From Streptomyces cinerochromogenes (lineage in GTDB: Bacteria > Actinomycetota > Actinomycetes > Streptomycetales > Streptomycetaceae), in contig NZ_BMRM01000016.1 of NCBI RefSeq assembly GCF_014648635.1, positions 124,001 through 188,000 on the forward strand: a stretch of 64,000 nt of DNA, written 5' to 3'. The notes under the pieces were generated by a model. That model did no database searches, was not told the origin of the DNA, and worked only from the letters and a program-made list of their open reading frames with translations. The translations under genes and the position numbers were made by a program. How positions within the stretch are numbered: the stretch's first letter is position 1; each line of letters opens with the position of its first letter. Of this stretch, positions 44,275 through 52,772 are shown one piece after another.

Positions 44275-46149
44275 GTGTCCCGGCCCGCCGTACCCCTCTG
44301 GTTCGCCCATGCCTTCCGTGCCCAGCGCGGTCCCGTTCCCTGGAACGCGGTCTGCCGGGGTGCGCTGGCCGCCGGGCCGTTGCTGCTGGCCGGGCTGCTC
44401 GGTGGCCTGCCGGCCTTCGGGGTGCTCGCCGCCATCGGCGCCATGCTCGCCGGGATCAACGACCGGCCCGGCAGCCGGCGGGCCTCCGTGAAGCGGCTCG
44501 GGGCGCCCGCGGCGGCCGGGGCGCTGGGCCTGCTCCTGGGGACGTACGCCGGGCAGGGACTGGCCGCCGTACCGCTGACCCTGGTGCTCACCGCGCTGGG
44601 ACTGGTCGCCGGCGGCATCAGCGCCGTCGGACCCGTCGCCTCCGCCGCCGGCATCCAGCTGCTCGTCGCCGCGGCCGTCGGCGCCGGGACGCCGGCCGCC
44701 GAGAGCGGCTGGCAGCGGGCCCTGGCCTTCCTGGCCGGCGCCGGCTGGCTGCTGGTGCTGCGGCTGGTCCTGCCCACGCCGGGCTCGCTCGCCGGGGACT
44801 TCCGGTTCGACGGGGAGCGGCAGGCGGTCGCCGACGTGTACGAGGCGATCGCCGCGCTCGTCGCCGCCGTCGGCGGGGAGCACGCCACCGCCCGGCGGGC
44901 CGCGCTCACCGCCGCGCTCGACCACGCCCAGGACGCCCTCGCGGGGCCCCGGCTGCGCCGCCACGCCGGCTCGGCCGCGGAGCGACGGCTGCACGCCCGG
45001 TTCGCGGCGGCGCTGCCCCTCGCCGAGGCCGCCACCGCCCTGTACTGGGCCGGGGAGCCCGTGCCGGCACGGGCGGCGGAGGGGCCCCGGCGGCTCGCCG
45101 CCGCCGTGCGCGGTGACACCGGCACCGGCCCGCTGCCCGCCCCGTACCTCCCGCACGCCCGGCTGCGCTCCCGCGGCGGCACGCCGATGGTGCCCGCGCT
45201 GCGCGCCCTGGACGACGCCCTGCTGCGCGCCGCCGAGGCCTTCGACGGCGGCGAGGGCGCCCAGCGCGGGCTCCTCGGCCGGCGCCGGGGTGTCCGGCAC
45301 GCGCTGCGGGCCGCGTTCGGCGCCGGCGGACGCGAGTACGGGCTGCGCGTCGCCCTCTGCTTCGGCGCCAGTGCAGCCATCGCCCAGGCCCTGCACCACA
45401 CCCGCTGGTACGGGCCGCACACCCACTGGTACTGGCTGCCCGCCACCGCCGTCTTCCTCGTCAAGCCCGACCTCGGCCCGCTCGCCTCGCGCGTGCTGTG
45501 CCGGGCCGCCGGAACCGTGCTCGGCGCGCTGGTCTTCGCCGGCCTCGCCGCGCTGCTGCCCCGCCCGGCGGGCCTGGTCGCGCTGGTCGCGGTGTGCGGT
45601 GCCCTCGTACCGGTCGCCACCCGCCACTTCGCCGCGCTCACCGCCGTCGTCACCGTCCTCGTCCTCGCCCTGGTCATGGCCGGCGGGGAGCCGCAGGCCT
45701 CGGTCAGCCGGATCGGCGAGACCCTGCTGGCCTGCGCGCTCGTCCTGGTCGTGGGCCATCTGCCGATACCGGGGCAGAGGGGCGGCGGGGTCCGGTCCCG
45801 GCTCACGGCTGCCGGTGGCGCCGCGCACGCCTATCTCCTGCACGTCCTCGGCGAGTCCGGCGACCGCGCCGAGCGGTGGGCGCTGCGCCGCGAGGCCTAC
45901 CGCGCCCTCGCCGAGGCCCGCACCGCCATCGCGGTCGCCTCCGCCGAACTGCCCGCCCTCGCCCGGCACACGGCGGGCACGGACGCCGTCGCCGAAGTGC
46001 TGGAACGGCTCGTGGACACCACCACGGCCTGCGCCGTGCACCTGGACGACACCGGCCGGCTCACCCCCCGGCACCTCGCCCGACTGCGCGAGGCGCTGGG
46101 GGAACTGGAACAGCGGGGGATGCGCGTGCCGTTGCCGGCCGCCGCGTAG
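44275..46149 (+). CDS. FUSC family integral membrane protein
   Basis: A 624-residue membrane protein with two blocks of hydrophobic helices (about 25-165 and 355-490) each followed by a soluble helical domain, the layout of FUSC/aromatic acid exporter-like proteins. The FUSC block HTRWYGPHTHWYWLPATAVFLVKPDLGPLASRVLCRAAGTVLGA lies at about 375-420. The GTG at 44275 has AGGAG upstream; an ATG at 44260 is in frame but lacks a ribosome binding site. It probably exports a small organic compound. A 30-bp duplication includes its stop codon (46141-46193). Confidence 0.85.
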   Translation: MSRPAVPLWFAHAFRAQRGPVPWNAVCRGALAAGPLLLAGLLGGLPAFGVLAAIGAMLAGINDRPGSRRASVKRLGAPAAAGALGLLLGTYAGQGLAAVPLTLVLTALGLVAGGISAVGPVASAAGIQLLVAAAVGAGTPAAESGWQRALAFLAGAGWLLVLRLVLPTPGSLAGDFRFDGERQAVADVYEAIAALVAAVGGEHATARRAALTAALDHAQDALAGPRLRRHAGSAAERRLHARFAAALPLAEAATALYWAGEPVPARAAEGPRRLAAAVRGDTGTGPLPAPYLPHARLRSRGGTPMVPALRALDDALLRAAEAFDGGEGAQRGLLGRRRGVRHALRAAFGAGGREYGLRVALCFGASAAIAQALHHTRWYGPHTHWYWLPATAVFLVKPDLGPLASRVLCRAAGTVLGALVFAGLAALLPRPAGLVALVAVCGALVPVATRHFAALTAVVTVLVLALVMAGGEPQASVSRIGETLLACALVLVVGHLPIPGQRGGGVRSRLTAAGGAAHAYLLHVLGESGDRAERWALRREAYRALAEARTAIAVASAELPALARHTAGTDAVAEVLERLVDTTTACAVHLDDTGRLTPRHLARLREALGELEQRGMRVPLPAAA

Positions 46150-46193
46150 CCGTACCGGCCGGTGCGCCCCGCCGCGTAGCCGTGCCGGCCGGT
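46141..46193. repeat. 30-bp tandem duplication including a stop codon
   Basis: GCCGCGTAGCCGTACCGGCC (continuing GGT) at 46141-46163 recurs with one change at 46171-46193. The first copy contains the TAG stop of the FUSC gene. Confidence 0.8.
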
Positions 46194-46302
46194 CCGTGCC
46201 CTGCCGAGGCTGGCCGAAAAAATCTCCGCGCCCTGCGATGAGTTCCGCGTACGCCGGCGGTCACCACTCCGAACCGACCAGAACCGCCGGGCAGGAGGGC
46301 AC

Positions 46303-46947
46303 ATGTCGCTTCCGGAGATCGTCTCGCGCGAGCAGTGGCGCGCGGCGCGCGAGGAGTTGCTGCGCAAGGAGGAGGCGGTCAGACGAGCGCAGGAGATCCT
46401 GGGCGCCGAGCGCCGGCGGCTGCCCAGGGTCGAGGTCGACCCGGAGTACGTCTTTGAGGGCGGCGACGGCAAGGCGACGCTGCTCGACCTCTTCGAGGGG
46501 CGGAGCCAGCTCGTCGTCCACCACTTCATGTTCGCCCCGGAGTCGGAGACCGGCTGCCCCTGCTGCGCGGCCTTCCTCGACCAGGTCGGCCACCTCGCCC
46601 ACCTGCGCGCCCGGAACACGTCCTTCGCGGCCGTCTCCCGGGCGCCGTTCACCCGGATCCTGCCCTTCAAGGCGCGGATGGGCTGGGCGGTGCCCTGGTA
46701 CTCCTCGGCGCACAGCGACTTCAACCGCGACTTCGAAGCCACCGTCGACTCGGGCGGCGACCTGGTCGAACGCCCCGGCCTCAGCTGCTTCCTGCGCGAC
46801 CACGACCGGGTCTTCCACACCTACTCGGTCTACGACGACGGGCTGGACGGACTGGGCACCACCTCGGCCCTGCTCGACCTCACCGCGCTCGGTCCCAGCC
46901 CGGCGGGCAGCGACCGGCTCCGCCTGCACGACGAGTACGACTCCTGA
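46303..46947 (+). CDS. DUF899 family thioredoxin-like protein
   Basis: A 214-residue protein of the DUF899 group: VSREQWRAAREELLRKEEAVRRAQEIL at the start, YVFEGGDGKATLLDLFEGRSQLVVHHFMF, then GCPCCAAFLDQVGHL with three clustered cysteines, and HSDFNRDFEA later. These proteins have a thioredoxin-like fold; their reaction is unknown. The ATG at 46303 is preceded by GGAGGG. It stands alone. Confidence 0.88.
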   Translation: MSLPEIVSREQWRAAREELLRKEEAVRRAQEILGAERRRLPRVEVDPEYVFEGGDGKATLLDLFEGRSQLVVHHFMFAPESETGCPCCAAFLDQVGHLAHLRARNTSFAAVSRAPFTRILPFKARMGWAVPWYSSAHSDFNRDFEATVDSGGDLVERPGLSCFLRDHDRVFHTYSVYDDGLDGLGTTSALLDLTALGPSPAGSDRLRLHDEYDS

Positions 46948-47121
46948 CGCATACGGTGCCGGAAGTGATACGGACGGTGCGGTTCGTGTCACAAGGTGAA
47001 CGGACCCTCACCGTCCGCGCCGAACCCGTGTCGGCAATGTCTCAGTAGCGTCACCGAGCGAGGCGTTCGCCGTCTCCAAGGCGTTAACTCCTACACGGAC
47101 GACGCTTTCTGGAGGTGCGAG

Positions 47122-47298
47122 ATGGTGAACGGGCGAACGGTGCTCGAACGCTTTCCCGCCGGAGGCCCGCGCGGCTCCCGGCCCGCGGAGGAGTTCGCGC
47201 ACGCGCGGCGTCTGGAAGGCCTGCCCGCCGAGGTCGTCATGGACCTCGCGACGGACGCCTTCCTGGTGATCGTCCGCGGCGGCGACTCCGCCGAGTGA
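47122..47298 (+). CDS. 58-residue hypothetical protein
   Basis: A small ORF with a strong GGAGG before the ATG at 47122: MVNGRTVLERFPAGGPRGS, then a helical part AEEFAHARRLEGLPAEVVMD and the hydrophobic end LATDAFLVIVRGGDSAE. I do not recognise a domain. The frame is open further upstream but the ribosome binding site fixes the start. TAGCGT at 47046-47051 is a possible -10, giving a leader of about 65 nt. Good ribosome binding site and codon use suggest a real gene. Confidence 0.6.
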   Translation: MVNGRTVLERFPAGGPRGSRPAEEFAHARRLEGLPAEVVMDLATDAFLVIVRGGDSAE

Positions 47299-47332
47299 GG
47301 CTGCCCGCGGCGCTGGGGCCGGTCCGCTGGGC

Positions 47333-49477
47333 TCAGGCCGGTCTGGGGGCCGGCAGCCGCGTCGTGAACTGCTGCGCCTGGAGCGTGTACAGGTCGGCGT
47401 AGACACCGCCCTTGGCCAGCAGTTCCTCCGGAGTGCCGGACTCCACCAGCTTCCCGTGCTCCAGCACGTGCACCAGGTCGGCGTGCCGGACCGAGGCCAA
47501 CCGGTGGGTGATCAGGACGACCGTCTGACCGCCGCCCGCCAGTGCCCGGATCTTCTCGAACACCTCCAGCTCGGCCCGCGCGTCCAGCGCCGCCGTCGGC
47601 TCGTCCACGATCAGGATGCTGCCGCGCCGGTAGGCGGCCCGGGCGATGCCGAGCCGCTGCCACTGGCCGCCGGACAGCTCGTGTCCGCCGCTGAAGTTCC
47701 GGGCCAGCAGCGTGTCCAGGCCGCGCGGCAGATCCGCGACCACCTCCTCCGCACCGGCCTCGGCGATGGACGCGGTCAGCCGCTCCTCGGTCATCGGTGC
47801 GGCGGAGCGGCCGACGGCCACGTTCACCCGGGCGGTGAACGGCCAGCGCTTGAAGTCCTGGGCCACCATGGCGATGCGCTCCGCGAGCAGCCGCCGGTCC
47901 GCGCGCGCGGCATCGACGCCGTCCCACAGGATGCGGCCCCGGTCCGGCGTGTAGAGCCCCGCGAGCAGCTTGACCAGCGTGGTCTTCCCCGACCCGTTCT
48001 CACCGACGAGCGCGATGATCCGGCCGAGGGGGAGGGTGAGGGTGACGTTGTCGAGGGCGGGGCGGTGCGGGGCGCCGCCCGCGGGCCGGTCCGTCGACTG
48101 CTCGGGCCTCGGCTGTTCGTGCGTCGACCGTCCGTGCGTCGGCTGTTCGTGCGTCGACCGTCCGTGCGTCGGCTGTTCGTGCGTCGGCTGTTCGTGCGTC
48201 GGCTGTTCGTGGGGCGGCTGTTCGTGGGGCGTCTCTTCGCGGGGCGGTTGCTCATCGGGCGGGTGCACGTCGTGCGGGTAGCTGAAGGTGACGTTCTCGA
48301 AGCGGATCTCCTTCGGATGCTCCGGCAGCGGTTCCCCGCCCGCCGGGATGGCCCGCTCGGCCGCCGCGATGTACATCCGCTGCAGATCGCCCACGAACAG
48401 TGCCTCCTCGTGCAGCTGGTTGATCTCCAGCACCAGCGTGTCGAGGTTCGCCGCACCCGTACGGATCGCGATCACCGCCGTACCCGCCACCGACAGGGCC
48501 ATCGCGCCGGCCAGCAGCAGCGCGCCCAGCGTCGCGTACGTCGCGAGGGTCGCCACGCCCGTCCAGGCCGCCGCGATCAGACCGGTCCGCGCGGCCAGCC
48601 GGGCCAGCCGGGCCTGCTCCGCCTCCGCGGTCTCCGACATGGACCGGAAGTGGCGCAGCAGGAACGGACCCACCCCGTGCACCCGGATCTCGGGCGCGGC
48701 GGCCGGCTCGGTGAGCAGACTGCTGATCAGCTGGCCGGCCCGGGCGTGCTGCACCCAGGTGTGGAAGGACTCGTAGCGGCGCCTGGCGTTGGTCAGCGCG
48801 CTCCAGGCGCTGGGCAGGGTCATGGTGACCAGCAGGGGCAGCAGCGCCGGGTGCAGCACGGTGAGCACGCTCGCCGCGGCCACCAGCGAGATCATCGCGT
48901 TGATCACGCGGGCGCCGTAGCCGATCATGTGCCGGGCGGACCGGGCGCCGTACTGGGCCGTGTCCAGCAGTTTGTGGAAGGCGTGGTCCTCGATCGCGGC
49001 CAGCTCGACGTTGGCCGCCCGCTCCAGGTACAGCTCGGTCGCGACCCGCTCCACCTTGGGCTCCAGCCGTCCGGTGGCATAGGTGGAGGCGGCCCGCAGC
49101 AGGGCGGCGACCAGCATCACGACGGCCAGCGCGGTGAGGGCCGGGGCGGCCGAACGCAGCCGCTGGGCGATGTCGGGGCCGGTGAGCAGCCTGCCGAGCG
49201 CGGTGTTCACGGCCAGCAGGCTCACCGCCTGGGCCGCGCCCCGGCCCACCTCGGCGGCCAGCAGCACCCGGGCGGCCCGCGTGTCGGCCTGCCTGGCCAG
49301 CCGGAGACTGGACGCCAGCATGCCGGGCAGCTGCGTCGTCATCGCCCGGAAGCTCAGCGTCAGGAAGGCGTCCGCGTGCTGGTTCCAGCCCATGTCGTAC
49401 CGCAGTGGGCCGCCGAACAGCAGCCGCTCCGACGCCGACACCACGGGCTCGGCGGCCTCCCGTCTCTTTCCCACCAT
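47333..49477 (-). CDS. ABC exporter (fused permease and ATPase) with repeat insertion in the ATPase domain
   Basis: A 714-residue half- or homodimeric ABC exporter: about six transmembrane helices in residues 50-350 and a nucleotide-binding domain from about 390. Walker A GENGSGKTT, the signature ELSGGQWQRLGIARA, Walker B ILIVDEPTAALD and the switch histidine region VVLITHRLAS are intact. Between the first strand (VTFSYPHDVH) and the strand before Walker A (PALDNVTLTL) there is a 60-residue insertion of repeated HEQPT/HGRST units encoded by 15-bp repeats. The ATG at 49477 follows GGGAGG. The substrate is unknown and no partner gene is adjacent. Confidence 0.9.
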   Translation of the reverse strand: MVGKRREAAEPVVSASERLLFGGPLRYDMGWNQHADAFLTLSFRAMTTQLPGMLASSLRLARQADTRAARVLLAAEVGRGAAQAVSLLAVNTALGRLLTGPDIAQRLRSAAPALTALAVVMLVAALLRAASTYATGRLEPKVERVATELYLERAANVELAAIEDHAFHKLLDTAQYGARSARHMIGYGARVINAMISLVAAASVLTVLHPALLPLLVTMTLPSAWSALTNARRRYESFHTWVQHARAGQLISSLLTEPAAAPEIRVHGVGPFLLRHFRSMSETAEAEQARLARLAARTGLIAAAWTGVATLATYATLGALLLAGAMALSVAGTAVIAIRTGAANLDTLVLEINQLHEEALFVGDLQRMYIAAAERAIPAGGEPLPEHPKEIRFENVTFSYPHDVHPPDEQPPREETPHEQPPHEQPTHEQPTHEQPTHGRSTHEQPTHGRSTHEQPRPEQSTDRPAGGAPHRPALDNVTLTLPLGRIIALVGENGSGKTTLVKLLAGLYTPDRGRILWDGVDAARADRRLLAERIAMVAQDFKRWPFTARVNVAVGRSAAPMTEERLTASIAEAGAEEVVADLPRGLDTLLARNFSGGHELSGGQWQRLGIARAAYRRGSILIVDEPTAALDARAELEVFEKIRALAGGGQTVVLITHRLASVRHADLVHVLEHGKLVESGTPEELLAKGGVYADLYTLQAQQFTTRLPAPRPA
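48111..48250. repeat. 15-bp tandem repeats inside the ABC exporter gene
   Basis: About nine copies of two related 15-bp units, TGCGTCGGCTGTTCG and TGCGTCGACCGTCCG (plus strand), keep frame and encode EQPTH and GRSTH pentapeptides in the exporter. Confidence 0.88.
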
Positions 49478-49855
49478 GACCTCCCGGACCCGGACGGAAC
49501 GGCCACTATCGCCGTCGGAGCCGCTTCCCGGCAGGGCGCGAGGTGACGTACGAGGGGCGCGGAAGGAGCGCGGTCGGCAGCGGTCGGTCGCGGGGTGTGC
49601 GACGGGCACGGGCGGGGGTGACCGGCGGGGAGGCCGGCGGGGAGGCCGGCGGGGAGGCGGGCGGGGAGGCGGGCGAGGGTGAGCGAGGCGGCGCTGAGCG
49701 TTCCGCCCCGCCCAGCGGCGCCCTGCCAAGCGCCGCCACCCCCGCTGAGCGTGGCGGCGCTGAGCGGGGGTGGCGGTGACCGGTGGGGCGGTGGGCGGGA
49801 TGGCGGTGGGCGGGATGGCGGTGGGTGGTGAACGGGGTGGCGGTGAGCGGGGCGG
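49478..49855. repeat. 378-bp non-coding gap dominated by G-rich tandem repeats
   Basis: Between the start of the ABC gene and the stop of the next minus-strand gene lie two repeat tracts: 12-bp GGCCGGCGGGGA-like units at about 49626-49680, and GGCGGTGGGCGGGAT units at about 49786-49853. In between, GGCGCTGAGCG recurs (GGCGGCGCTGAGCG). The ABC promoter should be near 49480-49560, but I cannot define it. Confidence 0.75.
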
Positions 49856-50395
49856 TTACGCCGAGACGGCCCGCGACCAGTCCGGGGCCGTACCCGTCAC
49901 CCGGCACAGGGCCAGGTACAGCGGGATCGGCGGGGTGTACGGCACCGTGCCCTCTGGGCGGTGGATCAGCCGGGCGGACCCGTCGACCAGGGCGCCGGCG
50001 GCATAGCGGGCCGGGGACGGCCAGGGCAGGGCGTAGTCGGAGTCCGACGGAACGATCCACCACCAGTGCGAGCCGTCGGTGTACACGCAGCCCACACGCG
50101 GCAGCCGCGGTACGACGAGCGGACCGAGGCGATCGGGCACGGCCACGGCGTCGCAGCCGAGCGGCGCCGTCATGCCGTCCGGGATCGACAACCGGCGCCC
50201 CGGCTCCGGGGCCGACCGCCGGCGCTGCAGCCGGACGAGCGTGTTGAGGCCGAGGGCGTGGTCCTGCCCGGCACCGGTCCCGGCAGTACCTGAGATCCCG
50301 CCAGCCCCTGCACCGAGCACCCCGTCGGCGGCACCACCGGTACCAGTGATCCCACCGGTACCGTCGGCCCCACCGAGGCGACCGGGGCCGGTCAC
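49856..50395 (-). CDS. Hypothetical protein coupled to the ATP-binding regulator
   Basis: A 179-residue protein whose GTG start overlaps the stop of the ATP-binding protein gene as GTGA. The first 45 residues are Gly-rich low-complexity sequence; the rest is compact, with GCDAVAVPDRLG, VYTDGSHWWWIVPSDSDYALPWP and a C-terminal YLALCRVTGTAPDW. I recall similar proteins beside ATP-binding regulators in Streptomyces but know no function. The coupling suggests it acts with the ATPase. Confidence 0.65.
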   Translation of the reverse strand: MTGPGRLGGADGTGGITGTGGAADGVLGAGAGGISGTAGTGAGQDHALGLNTLVRLQRRRSAPEPGRRLSIPDGMTAPLGCDAVAVPDRLGPLVVPRLPRVGCVYTDGSHWWWIVPSDSDYALPWPSPARYAAGALVDGSARLIHRPEGTVPYTPPIPLYLALCRVTGTAPDWSRAVSA

Positions 50396-51279
50396 GGGCG
50401 CTCCTCGGGAAGGTGCTGCCCGGGGGCACGGTAGGTGTGCTGGTCGGGGTGCGCGACGTTCCGGTGCTGGTCCGGGTGCCTGGTGTGCCGGTGCTGCTCG
50501 GGCGCCCGGCGCAGCGGCTGACCGGCGGGGACATGCCGACGGTACTCGCCTTCCCCGCGCCCGCGCTGTTCCGGCTCCCCGCGCTCCCGCTCCCGCTGTT
50601 CCGGCTCCCCGCGCCCGCGCCGCCCCGGCTCGCCGTCCCTGTGCTGCCCGGATTCCGCCCGCTCCCGCTCCTCCGGCGCTCCTCCGCTGGCCTCCGCCGG
50701 ACGGTCCTCGTCGGTGCCGTCCGGGCGGCCGGGCTTGGAACGGGCGCCCCAGCCCAGGTCGCCCCGCGGCTCGGCGGTCTCGTCGGCGGTGTCGGTCTGC
50801 CGGGGCAGCTCGGCCCACACCAGCAGGCCGGGGCCGTGCTCCTGGGCACCCCACGCCCGGCACAGCGCGTCCACGAGGAGCAACCCCCTCCCGTGCTCCT
50901 CGTCGGGCCGCTGTGGGGACGGGTGGGGTGCGTCAGGAGCACAGCCCTCGTCGTGTACGGCAATGCGCACCATGCCGTCGTGGTCGTGCAGCTCGCACAC
51001 GACCCGGCTGCTCGCGGTGTGCACGATCGCGTTGGTGACCAGCTCGGATATGACCAGGGCCGCGCTGTCGCAGGTGTCCGCGCAGACCGCCCAGCCGGAC
51101 AGCCGGGCGTGCGTCAGGCGTCTCGCCTGGGCGACGGAACCCGGATGAGCGGCCAGCTCGAAACGGAACCTGCGCTCGGCAGGACTCCCCTGGGGGGTTG
51201 CTCCCGCCACGGCAGCAAGCCCGGAAGGGCCTGCGGCCGCGTCTGTTCCTAAGGGCGCGGACGGAATCACGCCTGCCAC
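50392..51279 (-). CDS. ATP-binding regulatory protein, RsbW/GHKL type
   Basis: A 295-residue protein. Residues about 35-165 are a histidine-kinase-like ATPase domain as in anti-sigma factors: the N-box region LVISELVTNAIVHT, VRIAVHDEG, and the G-box GRGLLLVDAL. The remaining 130 residues are a hydrophilic low-complexity tail of Arg, Glu, Gln, Gly and His, partly repetitive (REPEQR and HPDQH units). The GTG at 51279 is close to GGGGAG; a GTG three codons later is an alternative. It is divergent from an XRE/DUF397 pair, the usual triad in Streptomyces, whose best-studied relatives affect development and antibiotic production. Confidence 0.85.
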   Translation of the reverse strand: MAGVIPSAPLGTDAAAGPSGLAAVAGATPQGSPAERRFRFELAAHPGSVAQARRLTHARLSGWAVCADTCDSAALVISELVTNAIVHTASSRVVCELHDHDGMVRIAVHDEGCAPDAPHPSPQRPDEEHGRGLLLVDALCRAWGAQEHGPGLLVWAELPRQTDTADETAEPRGDLGWGARSKPGRPDGTDEDRPAEASGGAPEERERAESGQHRDGEPGRRGRGEPEQRERERGEPEQRGRGEGEYRRHVPAGQPLRRAPEQHRHTRHPDQHRNVAHPDQHTYRAPGQHLPEERP

Positions 51280-51549
51280 TATCTCCCCGCCGCGGACACT
51301 TGGCAAGAGTCACTCTGAAAATTGCAGAGTGCTGTGTGACTCGGTCGGCGGCCGTGGCACACTGCTCGCAACAGCACCTCGCGCGGCGCCAATTGAGAGT
51401 CGTCGGAGACCCGGGCGGTCTTCGAATGAACCTTCGAATGGCGCCGCAGGGCTGTCGGGAAACTTTCGGAAAAGGGGCTCCTGCCAGGAGCTTCGGCGGC
51501 GGGCTTCGGCGCAACGCTTCGATGAGCGGCATTCGGTGGAGGTGGGAGT

Positions 51550-52410
51550 GTGAGCGAGCCGCGGTCCGCGCCGACGGTGGGCCAGGTGGTCCTCGGCCGG
51601 CGCCTGTTGGACCTGCGGGAACGCGCCGGACTGAAGCGCGAGGAGGCCGCCCGCGTCCTCCGGGTCGCCCCCGCCACCGTCCGCCGCATGGAGATGGCCG
51701 AGGTAGCCCTCAAAATCCCGTACCTGCAACTGCTGCTGAAGGCCTACGGCGTCCCCGACGACGAGGCCGAGGTCTTCGTCCAACTGGCCGAGGAGGCGAA
51801 CAGGCCCGGCTGGTGGCAGCGGTTCCACGACATCCTGCCGGGCTGGTTCTCGATGTACGTCAGCCTGGAGGGAGCGGCCGCCCTCATCCGCTCCTACGAG
51901 CCGCACTTCGTCCCCGGCCTGCTGCAGACCGAGGACTACGCACGCGCCGTGCTGAAGTCCGGCGCCGTCGGCCAGACGAGCCCGGACGACATCGAACGGC
52001 ACGTCGCGTTGCGCATGCAACGGCAGGAACTGCTCGCCCGTCCCGACGCCCCCCGCTTCTGGGCGGTGATGGACGAGACCGCCCTGCGCCGCCCGGTCGG
52101 CGGCCCGGAGGTGATGCGCGCGCAGATCGACAAGTTGCTTGAGGCCACGAAGCTGCCCCATGTGACGCTTCAGGTCGCCCCGTTCGCCAACGGGCCGCAC
52201 CCGGGGACGTACGGGCCCTTCGTGCTGTTCCGATTTGCCATGTCAGAACTGCCGGACATGGTCTACAGCGAGTACCTGACCGGCGCCGTCTACCTGGACG
52301 CGCGCACCGAGGTGGCGACCCACCTGGAGGTCATGGACCGCATGGCGGCCCAGGCCGCTACGGCACAACGCACGAAGGAGATCCTCCGGGATCTCCGCAA
52401 GGAGCTGTGA
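51550..52410 (+). CDS. XRE-family regulator with DUF5753 (Scr1/WhiJ-like)
   Basis: A 286-residue protein with an N-terminal helix-turn-helix (about 10-70; LGRRLLDLRERAGLKREEAARVLRVAPATVRRMEMA) and a C-terminal DUF5753 domain (about 95-280; YEPHFVPGLLQTEDYARAVL, then LPHVTLQVAPFANGPHPG). The GTG at 51550 has GGAGG upstream. Its TGA is directly followed by the ATG of the DUF397 gene. XRE/DUF397 pairs such as Scr1/Scr2 of S. coelicolor behave as toxin-antitoxin-like or developmental regulators (established for relatives only). Confidence 0.9.
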   Translation: MSEPRSAPTVGQVVLGRRLLDLRERAGLKREEAARVLRVAPATVRRMEMAEVALKIPYLQLLLKAYGVPDDEAEVFVQLAEEANRPGWWQRFHDILPGWFSMYVSLEGAAALIRSYEPHFVPGLLQTEDYARAVLKSGAVGQTSPDDIERHVALRMQRQELLARPDAPRFWAVMDETALRRPVGGPEVMRAQIDKLLEATKLPHVTLQVAPFANGPHPGTYGPFVLFRFAMSELPDMVYSEYLTGAVYLDARTEVATHLEVMDRMAAQAATAQRTKEILRDLRKEL

Positions 52411-52665
52411 ATGGATCGCATCAAGCCGCGCGGACGCGTCTACAACGGCATGCCCGCGCGGGAGTTGGGCAGCGAGGGGTGGCACAAGCCCTGGAGCGGC
52501 GGGAACGGCGGGAACTGCCTGGAAGCGATGAAGCTGGCCGACGGCCGGATCGCCGTACGCCAGTCCACCGACCCGGACGGGCCGGCGCTGATCTACACCA
52601 TGGACGAGATGACCGCCTTCATAGAGGGCGCCAAGGCGGGGGAGGCGGACTTCCTGCTGTCCTGA
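52411..52665 (+). CDS. DUF397 protein
   Basis: An 84-residue DUF397 protein with the conserved WHKPWSGGNGGNCLEAMKLADGRIAVRQSTDPDGPALIYT core and the TMDEMTAFIEGAKAGEAD end. It starts immediately after the stop of the XRE gene, so the pair is co-translated. By analogy with relatives it is a small partner (possibly toxin-like) of the XRE regulator. Confidence 0.9.
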   Translation: MDRIKPRGRVYNGMPARELGSEGWHKPWSGGNGGNCLEAMKLADGRIAVRQSTDPDGPALIYTMDEMTAFIEGAKAGEADFLLS

Positions 52666-52772
52666 CCCCCCGTCCGCCCGATACTGCACGCCCGATCCCC
52701 CTCTCGGCCCTCCCTCCCGGCCCTCACCGTCCGGTCTCCCCGCCCGGTCCCCCTGCCCGATCTCCCCGTCCG

